Notes under the pieces: generated by a model | What the model saw: only the letters and a program-made list of their open reading frames with translations | What the model was told of the DNA's origin: nothing | Database searches by the model: none | Shown here: positions 7,943 through 16,070 of the stretch, piece after piece | Position numbering within the stretch: position 1 is the first letter of the stretch | Layout: each line of letters begins with the position of its first letter | Source: Thermoactinospora rubra | GTDB taxonomy: Bacteria; Actinomycetota; Actinomycetes; Streptosporangiales; Streptosporangiaceae | Length of the DNA stretch: 64,000 bases | NCBI RefSeq assembly: GCF_002093975.1 | Contig: NZ_MSZZ01000044.1 | Location: 1 to 64,000 of the forward strand | Direction of reading: 5' to 3' | Program-made: the position numbers and the translations under genes

Positions 7943-9390
7943 GCCGGTCCGCCCCGCGCCGCAGGGCCGAAGTCCTCGGCCACCATGCGGGCCACCATCC
8001 GCCCGCCCAGCGCCACCATCGGCAGGCCGCCGCCCGGGTGCGTGGACCCGCCCACCAGGTACAGCCCCCGCCGCGGGCCACGGTTGCCGGGACGCAGGAA
8101 CGGCGCCAGCCTGCCCCGGTAGGCGGTGCCGTACACGGCTCCGCCCCAGGCGTCGTACCTGTCACGTATGTCCGCGGGCGTGAACATGTCGACGAACCGC
8201 AACCGCCCGGCCAGGTCGTGGCCGCGCCCGGCCAGCCGCTCCAGCACCAGGTCCCGGTAGGCCTCGGGGCCGACCGGCCAGCCGCCGGGGTCTCCCGCGG
8301 GGACGTTGACGAGCATCACCCAGTTCTCCGCCCCCTCCGGCGCCTGGGACGAGTCGTCCACGGCCGAGCAACCGATGTAGACCGTCGGGTCCCGGGGCGG
8401 GCGGCGCCGGTCGAAGATGTCGCCGAACTCCTGCTCGTAGTCTGCGGAGAACACGATCGAGTGATGGGCCAGCCCCGGCGTGCGCCCCTCCACCCCGGCC
8501 AGCAGCAACAACACCGACGACGACGGTCCCAGTCCGGCGATGCGCCGCATCCGCCGCCGATCCGGCAGCAGCCTGCCGTACAGCGTCGCGGCGTCGGCGT
8601 TGGCCACCACGACGTCGGCCCGCACCCTCTCGCCGCCGGCCAGCCGTATGCCCGTGACCTGCCGGGAGTCGGCGAGCACCGCCTCCACCTGGGTGCCCGG
8701 CCGTACCTCGGCCCCGGCCTCTTTGAGCAGGGCCGCCAGGTCGTCGGCCAGCCGGGGCAGGCCGCCGGGCACATACCAGCCGCCCTGCTCGTGCTCCAGC
8801 GCCGGCACGCATCCCAGAGCCGCGGGCGCGCGATAGGGGGACGAACCGGCGTAGGTGGCGTAGCGGCCCACGTACTGGCGCAGGCGCCGATCATGGAAGA
8901 ACCGGCGGGCGAGCCCGGCCAGGGTGCGTCCCGGGGCCACCGCCGCCAGGTCCGACAAGTGTGCCCGCTCCGGCAGACGGGTGGGCGGGCCCGCGAAGAA
9001 CGTGCGCTCGGCGGCGCGCAGGCAGCGTGACGCCCAGGCGTGGAAGGCCCGCCAGGACCTCCCCTCGCCGGGCGCCAGCCGTTCGACCCGCTCGGCCATC
9101 CGGTCCGGATCCCGGCAGGCCGACAGCGCCGACCCGTCCGCGAAGCGGTAGCGGCACAGCTCCTCCGGCTCGACGAAGGTCCTGTGCAGGCCCAGGTCGC
9201 GAAAGACGTGCGGCATCGTCAGCAGGGACGGTCCCAGGGAGAAGGTGAACCCGTCGCGGTGGTGCTCGGCCAGCTTCCCCCCGAGCCGGGGGAGCCGTTC
9301 GATCACCAGCACCTGGTGGCCGAGCCTGGCCAGCGACAGGGCGGCCACCATGCCGCCCACCCCGCCGCCGACGACGATCACCTCTGCCAT
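7939..9390 (-). CDS. crtD: Second CrtI-type desaturase, CrtD-like
   Basis: A 483-residue FAD-dependent amine-oxidase/CrtI family protein: VIVVGGGVGGMVAALSLARLG, then VIERLPRLGGKL, TFSLGPSLLTMP, and the C-terminal LYLVGGSTHPGGGLPMVALGGRM signature. The GSTHPGGGxP ending and the cruF neighbour favour a carotenoid 3,4-desaturase (CrtD) acting after hydration, rather than a second phytoene desaturase. The start codon is preceded by AGAGGTGATC, which is itself a copy of the gene's own codons 2-5 (a 15-bp repeat, see 9376-9407). A CrtO/CrtP oxygenase role cannot be excluded. Confidence 0.78.
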   Translation of the reverse strand: MAEVIVVGGGVGGMVAALSLARLGHQVLVIERLPRLGGKLAEHHRDGFTFSLGPSLLTMPHVFRDLGLHRTFVEPEELCRYRFADGSALSACRDPDRMAERVERLAPGEGRSWRAFHAWASRCLRAAERTFFAGPPTRLPERAHLSDLAAVAPGRTLAGLARRFFHDRRLRQYVGRYATYAGSSPYRAPAALGCVPALEHEQGGWYVPGGLPRLADDLAALLKEAGAEVRPGTQVEAVLADSRQVTGIRLAGGERVRADVVVANADAATLYGRLLPDRRRMRRIAGLGPSSSVLLLLAGVEGRTPGLAHHSIVFSADYEQEFGDIFDRRRPPRDPTVYIGCSAVDDSSQAPEGAENWVMLVNVPAGDPGGWPVGPEAYRDLVLERLAGRGHDLAGRLRFVDMFTPADIRDRYDAWGGAVYGTAYRGRLAPFLRPGNRGPRRGLYLVGGSTHPGGGLPMVALGGRMVARMVAEDFGPAARGGPA

Positions 9391-9407
9391 TGGATCACCT
9401 CTGCCAT
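9376..9407. repeat. 15-bp direct duplication spanning the crtD-like start
   Basis: GATCACCTCTGCCAT (plus strand) occurs at 9376-9390 and again at 9393-9407, 17 bp apart. On the coding strand the copy nearer crtD is its first five codons. The other copy ends cruF, contains its stop codon and supplies the Shine-Dalgarno for crtD. The duplicated ATG at 9407 is in a different frame. Confidence 0.9.
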
Positions 9408-10279
9408 CGCCGCCTCCACGCCAGCACGACGAAGATCCCCATGCCGATGCCTCCGACGGTTGCGACCAGCGGATCGGGCGGACGGAAGACCACAGCGAAG
9501 CCCAGCGTCTCCATCACGGCCATGACCGTGTACAACCACAGCAGGCCACGCCCGGCCAGTCCGGCGCCGGCGACGCGGTCGAGCACCGCCATGATGGCCA
9601 GCGAGACCAGCAGCCACCCGGCGAAGTTGCTCCAGGGAATCCCGTGGTAGGGGCCGTCCTCGCGCCACACCCACACGCCCTGCCTGACCATCTGCGGATC
9701 CAGGAACAGGTCCCACGCCGTCAGGGCGAGAGCGCCGACCGCCAGGCGCAGCCATCGGCGGCCCGGCACAGCCGCCCGGGCCACGGCGTAGGCGGCCAGG
9801 CCCATGCCCGCCCATGCCGCCGCCACCACGACGGGCACGCCGAAGAGCCGGGGATGCAGAGCGTCGGTGTACTCGTACTCGCCGAACGGCCAGCCCGTGC
9901 CGACCCCCACGAGCTCGGCCGCATACCCCAGCACCGCCGCCGCGGCGAACCCCGCGGCCGCGCGGCCGGCCCCCGCCGTCGAGGCCGCCAGACCCACCGC
10001 GCTCGCCGCGAGCAGGACCACGATGACTTCGGTGAACCGTCCGGGGTCGGCGCTCAACCCGGACGCGACCTGGCACCCGACCATGGCCGCGAGACACGCC
10101 AGCCCTGGCGCGATGCTCCACGTATGCGCTTCGCGCGTCACCACCACGTCTTGGCTTTCGCCGAGGGGGCGCCGGCGGTTGCCGATCCTGTCGACGGCGT
10201 CTCGTACGGCATGCCGAGCCCGAGCTCCATCCCAGGACACACCGGCACCCCGTCCACATGGCGGCCGCTCGCCGGTCAC
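9395..10279 (-). CDS. cruF: Carotenoid 1,2-hydratase-type membrane protein (CruF)
   Basis: A polytopic membrane protein of up to 294 residues from the CruF family, which adds water to the psi end of acyclic carotenoids to give a tertiary hydroxyl that can then be glycosylated. Diagnostic blocks are AELVGVGTGWPFGEYEYTD, VPVVVAAAWAGM, AWDLFLDPQMV and YHGIPWSNFAGWLLVS, with about seven hydrophobic helices. The GTG at 10279 overlaps the sigma-factor stop (GTGA). The first 45 residues are not conserved-looking, so an internal GTG near 10141 is an alternative start. Confidence 0.85.
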   Translation of the reverse strand: MTGERPPCGRGAGVSWDGARARHAVRDAVDRIGNRRRPLGESQDVVVTREAHTWSIAPGLACLAAMVGCQVASGLSADPGRFTEVIVVLLAASAVGLAASTAGAGRAAAGFAAAAVLGYAAELVGVGTGWPFGEYEYTDALHPRLFGVPVVVAAAWAGMGLAAYAVARAAVPGRRWLRLAVGALALTAWDLFLDPQMVRQGVWVWREDGPYHGIPWSNFAGWLLVSLAIMAVLDRVAGAGLAGRGLLWLYTVMAVMETLGFAVVFRPPDPLVATVGGIGMGIFVVLAWRRRWQR

Positions 10280-10755
10280 GCCGCCGCCAGGAGCGAGGAC
10301 AGGCGGTGCAGACCGCGGGCCGTCCTGGCCTTGACGGTGCCCAGCGGCACGTCGAGATACTCGGCGATCTCCCGCTGGCTAAGCTCGCCGTAGTAAGCCA
10401 GGGTGAGGGCCTCCCGCTGGACGGCGGGCAGCGCCGACAGCGCCTGCCGCACCCGGTCGCGGTCGGCGAGGGTCTCGCCGGGGTCCCGGCCATCGCGGTC
10501 CGCGGGGTCGCCGATGACCTCCAGCGGAATCGTCGCAGGTCGCCGCGCGCGCAGATGGTCGATGGCCCGCTTGCGCGCGATGCCCAGCAGCCACGCCTCC
10601 GGGCTGCGCGTGGAGTCGTATCGGTCACGGGCGCGCCATGCCTCGGTGAAGACGACCTGCAGCACGTCGTCGACGTCCTGCCACGACACCATCCGGGCCA
10701 GGTAGGCGCGGATCAACGGGCCGTGGGCGCGATACCAGCCGGTGAGCGGGTCCAT
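10276..10755 (-). CDS. ECF sigma factor linked to carotenoid genes (LitS-like)
   Basis: A 159-residue sigma-70 family ECF factor with region 2 (DVDDVLQVVFTEAWRARDRYD..SPEAWLLGIARKRAIDHLRAR) and region 4 (LPAVQREALTLAYYGELSQREIAEYLDVPLGTVKARTARGLHRL). No anti-sigma gene is adjacent. In Streptomyces carotenoid loci an ECF sigma (LitS) is induced through the B12-dependent MerR protein LitR. The same pair occurs here with litR directly upstream on the same strand, so light control is likely by analogy. The start has AGAGG upstream and lies 20 bp from an AT-rich dyad. Confidence 0.85.
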   Translation of the reverse strand: MDPLTGWYRAHGPLIRAYLARMVSWQDVDDVLQVVFTEAWRARDRYDSTRSPEAWLLGIARKRAIDHLRARRPATIPLEVIGDPADRDGRDPGETLADRDRVRQALSALPAVQREALTLAYYGELSQREIAEYLDVPLGTVKARTARGLHRLSSLLAAA

Positions 10756-10774
10756 GCGGGCTACCTCTCGGCAG

Positions 10775-10799
10775 ATAACTTATTCAAAAGTTATTCAAT
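10775..10799 (-). promoter_or_regulatory. AT-rich dyad and direct repeat before the sigma gene
   Basis: ATAACTT-ATTCAA-AAGTTAT (10775-10794) is a 7-bp perfect inverted repeat. Read on the coding strand, the same stretch also holds TTGAATAA twice, 11 bp apart. It is the most AT-rich spot in this part of the window and lies 20-40 bp before the sigma start codon. It probably overlaps the promoter and is a good candidate for the binding site of the adjacent MerR/B12 regulator. Confidence 0.55.
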
Positions 10800-11023
10800 C
10801 CTTCGGGAGGCGCGCACGCAACAAAGAGGGGGGAGATCGCCCCATGGCCGCACCAAAACCGATTTCAGAAGGGGAACGCGGGCCGCGGTGGCACGTCGCC
10901 TGTGGTGATGGGCCCACTCACGCATCCGCCGCCGTGCCTGCCCCGGCTCATGCCGACAGGTACGTCCCGCGCGGCGTCCGGTCTCATGCCGTCAACCGCA
11001 GGTCGTGACGACGACCACGCCGA
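10800..11023. other. Intergenic stretch between litR stop and sigma promoter
   Basis: About 220 bp without a convincing gene. A 54-codon plus-strand frame starts at the ATG in CCCCATGGCCGCACC (about 10843), but its composition is not gene-like and it has no recognisable product. No terminator hairpin with a T-run was seen. Confidence 0.4.
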
Positions 11024-11992
11024 TCAGCGGCGAGGAGCCGCGCCCGCGCCGCCACCGGGCGGGACGCCGAGGGCTCCGGCGATCCACTCGGCGGCCGCCC
11101 TCAGGGAGGTCACACGGGTCAGCCGTGCGGGCAGGAGCTCCGGCCACCCCGGACCGCCCACGAGAACCCTGCAAGGCGGCCGCAGGGACGGCAGCCTGGT
11201 GAGCGGCAGAGGATCGCCTGTCGCGGCCAGCTGGGAGTAGACGAAGACCACCGCGGGCCCCAGCCGCCGCATCGCGTCCGCCAGCGCCGCATACGGGGTG
11301 CGCGCGCCCAGCACCCGGCCTTCCACACGGTGCTCGGTGGCCAGCGTCGCGGCCAGCGCATGGACCGGAAGGCTGTGCTGCTCCTCCTCGGCGCAGGCCA
11401 GGAGCACGAGCCGGGCGTTCGCCGGCTCGGCGGGCCGGCGCGCCAGTCCGTGCAGGGCCGCCAGGACCTGGTCGGAGAACAGGTGCTCGATGTCGACGTC
11501 GGCACCGCTCGCCGCCTGCCGGCGGCAGATCGTCTCGAAGGCCGGGCGCACCAGGCGATCCCACGTCCAGACCACGCCGTGCCGGGCCAGAGCGGCAGCG
11601 AGGCCTTCCGCCACGGCCCGCCCGTCCAATGCCGCCGCCGCCCGGGCCATCATGGCGGCCGAAGGCACCCCGCCACCGGCAGGATGTCCGGCATCGAGTC
11701 CCATCGGGCCAGGCGAAGCCCTCTCCTCGGCGGGTACGGGCTGCACCGAGCTCGTCGTCGACAGCAACGCCCGGCGGGCCGCCTCGGCGGGCGGCATGCC
11801 CGCATGGATCAGGCGATTCATCTCCTCCAGGCGGCGCAGGTCGTCCTCGCCGTACCGGCGGTGCCCGCCGGGACTGCGGCGGCTGGGCCCGATGCCGTAC
11901 CGCAGGTTCCACGTCCGCAACGTCGCGGACGGCACGCCGAGCCGCCGCGAGACGGCCCCGATGCCGTACCCCTGCTGCTCCTGATCGGTCAC
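11024..11992 (-). CDS. litR: MerR-family regulator with cobalamin-binding domain (LitR/CarH type)
   Basis: A 322-residue regulator. An N-terminal MerR helix-turn-helix (IGAVSRRLGVPSATLRTWNLRYG..SPGGHRRY) is followed by a linker, a B12-binding four-helix region and a Rossmann-like cobalamin domain. The EH of the W-x9-EH upper-face motif is present (VDIEHLFSDQV), but the tryptophan position is Gln. The lower-ligand histidine is kept in EEEQHSLPVHAL. CarH/LitR proteins are dark-state repressors that release DNA when light breaks adenosylcobalamin. It precedes the ECF sigma and cruF-crtD-GT genes on the same strand. Confidence 0.85.
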   Translation of the reverse strand: MTDQEQQGYGIGAVSRRLGVPSATLRTWNLRYGIGPSRRSPGGHRRYGEDDLRRLEEMNRLIHAGMPPAEAARRALLSTTSSVQPVPAEERASPGPMGLDAGHPAGGGVPSAAMMARAAAALDGRAVAEGLAAALARHGVVWTWDRLVRPAFETICRRQAASGADVDIEHLFSDQVLAALHGLARRPAEPANARLVLLACAEEEQHSLPVHALAATLATEHRVEGRVLGARTPYAALADAMRRLGPAVVFVYSQLAATGDPLPLTRLPSLRPPCRVLVGGPGWPELLPARLTRVTSLRAAAEWIAGALGVPPGGGAGAAPRR

Positions 11993-12205
11993 AGACCTTG
12001 CCTTCCTCGCATCCGCCCGCCGCTCATTCTTTCGGTCACGACGACCGTCCGGTTCGCCGGCGGACCGGACCTTCGTGGTGTGGCGGTGGCGCAGTGGGCA
12101 GGTAGCGTGACGGGCGGCACCCGCGGCATCGGACGCGGGCGGGTGGAGCGGCGGCGCCGACGGGCCCGTCCGGGCTCATCTGGGCTCGTCCCTGTCACAT
12201 CCCTG

Positions 12206-14224
12206 TCACGCCCCGGCCGTCTCGCGGACGACGACGACCTCGCCTGGCGCCACCTCCACGCCACCGTCGGCGGGGCGCGCCGCCCCGGTGACGACCGTGC
12301 CGCGCACGGGAACGAAGACCGTCTCGTCGGTGTGATTCATCACGAACAGGTGGGCCGAGTCCGCGCCCGCCCGGCGCACGGCCTCCACGCCCCCGGGCGC
12401 CGATACGGCAGGCGTGACGCCGGCTTCGCCGCAGGCGTCCATGAGGATGCGCTCCAGCGCGTCCGCCTCGGGGCGGGTGGCCACGTACCAGGCCGTGCCC
12501 CGGCCGTGGGCGTGCCGGGTGAGGGCCGGGCCGCCCGCGGCGGGCCCGCTCGCAAAGGTCCTGACGGCCTGGGCGCCCTCCAGGACGATCCGCTCGCTCC
12601 ACACCGTGCCGGTCGTGCCGTCGTCGAGGGCGACGGTCTCCTTCTCGCGCAGCGGGAGGAACTCGTCGACGAGCAGGCCGAGCAGGCCGCGGTAGGCCCC
12701 GGGATGGCCGCCCAGCCGTACGTGGTCGCGCTCGTCGGCCACGCCGCTGAAGAAGCCGACGACGGCGTGCCCGCCGTCCTCGACGTACCGGCACAGCGAG
12801 GCGGCGTCGGCGTCGGTGACGAGGTACTGACTCGGGACGAGCACCAGGCGGTAGCGCGACAGGTCCGTGCCGGGATGCACGACGTCGCAGGTGACGCCGC
12901 CCCGCCACAAAGCCGCGTACCAGTGGCGGATCAGGTCCAGGTAGCGCACGTCCACCGACGGGCGGGCCTCCAGCTCCAGAGCCCACCAGGCGTGCCAGTC
13001 GAACAGCATCGCCACCTCGGCCTCGACCGCGCCGCCCGCCACGGGCCGCAGCGTCCGCAACTCGGCGCCCAGGTCCCGCACCGCCCGCCACGTGGTGGTC
13101 GCCGTGCCCCCGTGCGGGAGCATGGCCGAATGCCACTTCTCGGCCCCCGCCCTGGACTGGCGCCACTGGAAGTACATGATGCCGTCGGCGCCCCTGGCCA
13201 GGTGCGCCAGCGAGTTGCGGCGCATCTCCCCCGGCGCCTTGGCGATGTTGCGCGGCTGCCAGTTGACCGCCGAGGTCGAGTGCTCCATCAGCAGCCACGG
13301 CCCGCCCCCGGCCATGCCCCGGGCGAGGTCGGCGTTGAGCGACAGGTCGATGTGCGCCTGCGGGTCGGCCGCGGTGAGGTAGTGGTCGACGGCGACCAGG
13401 TCGCATTCGCGGGCGAAGGCGAAGCCGTCGACCTTCTTCTCCAGCGTGCCCATCAGGTTGGTGGTGATCGGGACATCGGGGCTGAGCCGCCGCAGGACGG
13501 CCGCCTCGGCCCGGTGCAGGGCCAGCAGGGCGTCGGAGGAGAACCTCCAGTAGTCCAGCTGCTGGCCGGGGTTGCGGAAGGCCGGTGTGGCGCGCGGCGG
13601 CATCACCTCCGCCCAGTCGCCGTACCGCTGGCTCCAGAAGGCCGTGCCCCAGGCGTCGTTCAGCGCGTCGAGGTCGCCGTAGCGCTCCCGCAGCCAGTCG
13701 CGGAACGCCGCCGCGCTGGCGTCGCAGAAGCAGTGCGCGTTGTGGTTGCCCCACTCGTTGTGGACGTGCCACAGGGCCAGCGCCGGGTGACCGGCGTAGC
13801 GGGCCGCGAGCTGCTCGACGAGCCTGCCGGCCGCCTCGGCGTAGGCGGGGCTGCTGGGGCAGAACCCCTGCCGGGAGCCGTGCCACAGCCTGACCCCCTC
13901 GGCGGTCACCGGCATGGCCTCGGGGTGCCGCGCGAGGAACCACGGCGGCGGCGAGGCGGTGGCGGTGGCCAGGTCGACGGCGATCCCGTGCTCGTGCAGC
14001 AGGCCGAGCACCTCGTCCAGGAAGCCGAACTCGTAGCGGCCGGGGCGCGGCTCGATCCACGCCCACGAGAACACCCCCACGGTGACGAGGTTGACGCCCG
14101 CCTCGCGCATCAGCCGGGCGTCCTCCTTCCACACCTCCCTGGGCCACTGCTCGGGGTTGTAGTCGCCGCCGTAGGCGATCATGCCGCCCAGCCGGGCGGT
14201 CAGACGTGCCATCACGTCGCTCAC
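12206..14224 (-). CDS. GH42 beta-galactosidase
   Basis: A 672-residue family 42 glycoside hydrolase releasing galactose from beta-galactosides. YGGDYNPEQWPREVWKEDARLM opens the TIM barrel. The acid/base Glu is in WHVHNEWGNHN and the nucleophile Glu in LLMEHSTSAVNWQPRN. A Cys near the first site (CFCD) fits the zinc cluster seen in some members. The GTG at 14224 overlaps the permease stop (GTGA), and an ATG 12 bp further in is an alternative. No signal peptide is seen, so it is cytoplasmic and works on imported oligosaccharides. Last gene of the importer operon. Confidence 0.92.
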   Translation of the reverse strand: MSDVMARLTARLGGMIAYGGDYNPEQWPREVWKEDARLMREAGVNLVTVGVFSWAWIEPRPGRYEFGFLDEVLGLLHEHGIAVDLATATASPPPWFLARHPEAMPVTAEGVRLWHGSRQGFCPSSPAYAEAAGRLVEQLAARYAGHPALALWHVHNEWGNHNAHCFCDASAAAFRDWLRERYGDLDALNDAWGTAFWSQRYGDWAEVMPPRATPAFRNPGQQLDYWRFSSDALLALHRAEAAVLRRLSPDVPITTNLMGTLEKKVDGFAFARECDLVAVDHYLTAADPQAHIDLSLNADLARGMAGGGPWLLMEHSTSAVNWQPRNIAKAPGEMRRNSLAHLARGADGIMYFQWRQSRAGAEKWHSAMLPHGGTATTTWRAVRDLGAELRTLRPVAGGAVEAEVAMLFDWHAWWALELEARPSVDVRYLDLIRHWYAALWRGGVTCDVVHPGTDLSRYRLVLVPSQYLVTDADAASLCRYVEDGGHAVVGFFSGVADERDHVRLGGHPGAYRGLLGLLVDEFLPLREKETVALDDGTTGTVWSERIVLEGAQAVRTFASGPAAGGPALTRHAHGRGTAWYVATRPEADALERILMDACGEAGVTPAVSAPGGVEAVRRAGADSAHLFVMNHTDETVFVPVRGTVVTGAARPADGGVEVAPGEVVVVRETAGA

Positions 14225-15123
14225 GACTTCACCGCCCCGGCGGCGAGCCCGGCCCGCCAGTAGCGCTGGAGCAGCAGGAAGGTGATCACGATCGGCACCA
14301 CCGACACCAGCGACCCGGCGACGGTGAGGATCTGCAGGCCGGGCTCCCGGCTGACCTGGGACTGCCAGGTGAACAGGCCGAGGGTCACCGGATAGAGCCG
14401 GTCGTCCTGCAGCATCACCAGCGGCAGCAGGAAGTTGTTCCAGATGACGACGAACTGGAACAGGAAGATCGTCACCAGGGCCGGGGACATGAGCCGCAGC
14501 GCGATGGTGAAGAAGATCCGCCACTCTCCCGCGCCGTCCAGCCGGGCCGCCTCGATCAGCTCGTCCGGGACCGAGGCCGCGGCGAAGATGCGTGACAGGT
14601 ACACCCCGAAGGGGCTGACGACGCTGGGCAGGAACACCGACCAGAAGGTGTTGGTGGCCTCCAGCTTGGCGAACAGCAGGAACAGCGGCAGGGCCAGCGC
14701 GGTGGCCGGGACGAGGACGCCGCCCAGGATCACCGAGAAGACCAGTTCCCGGCCGCGGAAGGGGAACTTCGCCAGCGCGTAGCCCGCCAGGGCCGCCAGC
14801 AACGTGCCGACCGCCGCCCCGAGCCCCGCGTACAGCAGGCTGTTGACCATCCACCGCAGGTAGACGCCGTCCTGCTCGGTGAACAGGGCCCGCAGGTTGT
14901 CGGCCAGGTGCATCTCGGCGAACCAGAAGCCGAAGGTGCTCACCAGGTCGCCCTGGCTCTTGGTGGCCGACACCAGCAGCCAGAACACCGGCAGCAGCAT
15001 GTAGACGGCCACCAGCGCGAGGAAGACGAACGCCAGTCCCACGGCCGCCGGGCTGTCCCGGCGGCCGCCGAGCCTGGCGTGCCGCGGAGGATGCGCCCCG
15101 GCGATGTCGGTGAGCATGCTCAT
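14221..15123 (-). CDS. Sugar ABC transporter permease (MalG type)
   Basis: A 300-residue membrane subunit with six hydrophobic helices and the EAA loop IEAARLDGAGEWRIFFTIALRLMSPA that docks to the ATPase. VVIWNNFLLPLVM near the C-terminus is typical of MalG-type subunits. The start is fixed by the ATGA overlap with the upstream permease stop, and its own stop overlaps GH42. With its partner and the binding protein at 16071-17450 it forms a CUT1 importer, probably for galacto-oligosaccharides given GH42 and GH36 next to it. No ATPase gene is nearby. Confidence 0.9.
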   Translation of the reverse strand: MSMLTDIAGAHPPRHARLGGRRDSPAAVGLAFVFLALVAVYMLLPVFWLLVSATKSQGDLVSTFGFWFAEMHLADNLRALFTEQDGVYLRWMVNSLLYAGLGAAVGTLLAALAGYALAKFPFRGRELVFSVILGGVLVPATALALPLFLLFAKLEATNTFWSVFLPSVVSPFGVYLSRIFAAASVPDELIEAARLDGAGEWRIFFTIALRLMSPALVTIFLFQFVVIWNNFLLPLVMLQDDRLYPVTLGLFTWQSQVSREPGLQILTVAGSLVSVVPIVITFLLLQRYWRAGLAAGAVKS

Positions 15124-16010
15124 GAGCGGGCCTTTCGACTGCTGAGCTTGAGGAAGCCGAACGACAGGACGAACGTGGCCAGCGCCAGCGTCACCGACAT
15201 GGCCGCGGCCTCGCTGTAGTTGTTGGCCGACGCCAGCGAGTAGGCCGCCAGGTTGGGGGTGTAGGTGCTGGTGACGCTGGTGGAGATGGCGCGGAAGACC
15301 TGCGGCTCGGTGAACAGCTGCAGGGTGCCGATGATGGAGAACACGCCGGTCAGGATCAGCGCCGGGCGCACGATGGGGACCTTGATGCGCCAGGCGATCG
15401 TCGTGCCGCCCGCGCCGTCGGTGCGCGCCGCCTCGTAGATGTCGGCCGGGATGGCCTGCAGCGCCGCATAGATGATCAGCATGTTGTAGCCGGTGTAGGT
15501 CCAGGTGACCACGTTGGCCATGGACCACAGGATGGTGTCGGCGCCGAGGAAGTCGGGCCGGATCCCGATCCGGCCGAGCAGGTCCACCACCGGCGACAGC
15601 CTCGGGTCGTACAGGAAGCCCCACATCAGGGCCGCGATGACGCCGGGGATGCCGTAGGGCACGAAGTAGGCGATGCGGAAGAACCGCTTCAGCCGTACCA
15701 CGGCCGAATCCAGCAGCAGCGCCAGCAGCAGGGCGAGCAGCAGCATGAGGGGGATCTGCACCACGCCGAACAGCAGGACCCGGCCGAGGCTGCGCAGGAA
15801 CTCCGGGTCGGTCAGCACCTCGCGGTACTGCGACAGCCCCGCGAAGACGGTGGTGCGCCGGCCGAACGTGCCGCCGACCCGCCTGGTGGCGAACAGGCTC
15901 TGGTAGGCGGCGTAGCCGACGGGCGCCAGCGTGAACAGCGTGAACGGGATGAGGAAGGGAGCCAGGAAGAGCCAGGGATCCCAGCGGCGCCTGCGGTGCC
16001 GAACGCTCAT
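15120..16010 (-). CDS. Sugar ABC transporter permease (MalF type)
   Basis: A 296-residue membrane subunit. It has a basic N-terminus (RHRRRRWDPW), a first helix LFLAPFLIPFTLFTLAPVGYA and the EAA loop YEAARTDGAGGTTIAWRIKVPIVRPA. It pairs with the MalG-type permease, whose start overlaps its stop by 4 bp. It is separated from the binding-protein gene by 60 bp that hold a strong stem-loop, an arrangement that usually gives higher expression of the binding protein. Confidence 0.9.
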   Translation of the reverse strand: MSVRHRRRRWDPWLFLAPFLIPFTLFTLAPVGYAAYQSLFATRRVGGTFGRRTTVFAGLSQYREVLTDPEFLRSLGRVLLFGVVQIPLMLLLALLLALLLDSAVVRLKRFFRIAYFVPYGIPGVIAALMWGFLYDPRLSPVVDLLGRIGIRPDFLGADTILWSMANVVTWTYTGYNMLIIYAALQAIPADIYEAARTDGAGGTTIAWRIKVPIVRPALILTGVFSIIGTLQLFTEPQVFRAISTSVTSTYTPNLAAYSLASANNYSEAAAMSVTLALATFVLSFGFLKLSSRKARS

Positions 16011-16033
16011 GGGGGACTCCTTCGGTCAGGGGC

Positions 16034-16064
16034 GCGGGCGGCCACGGCGCGGCGCGCCGCCCGC
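16034..16064 (-). promoter_or_regulatory. Intercistronic stem-loop after the binding-protein gene
   Basis: GCGGGCGGC (16034-16042) and GCCGCCCGC (16056-16064) form a perfect 9-bp stem with a 13-nt loop between the binding-protein stop and the first permease. There is no T-run, so mRNA 3'-end stabilisation or partial termination is more likely than full termination. Confidence 0.6.
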
Positions 16065-16070
16065 TGCCGG

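Noticed and set aside
10843-11007. 54-codon plus-strand frame between litR and the sigma gene
   Set aside because: Poor ribosome-binding site and non-coding-like composition. The adjacent regulatory dyad explains the gap better.
12189-12209. TCCCTGTCAC repeated twice next to the GH42 stop codon
   Set aside because: Only a 10-bp two-copy repeat. It overlaps the gene end and has no partner elsewhere, so too weak to call a CRISPR or attachment site.
12195-14147. Long frames overlapping GH42 in other reading frames
   Set aside because: The GH42 frame has catalytic motifs and correct length. The others are Arg/Gly-rich with no recognisable motif.
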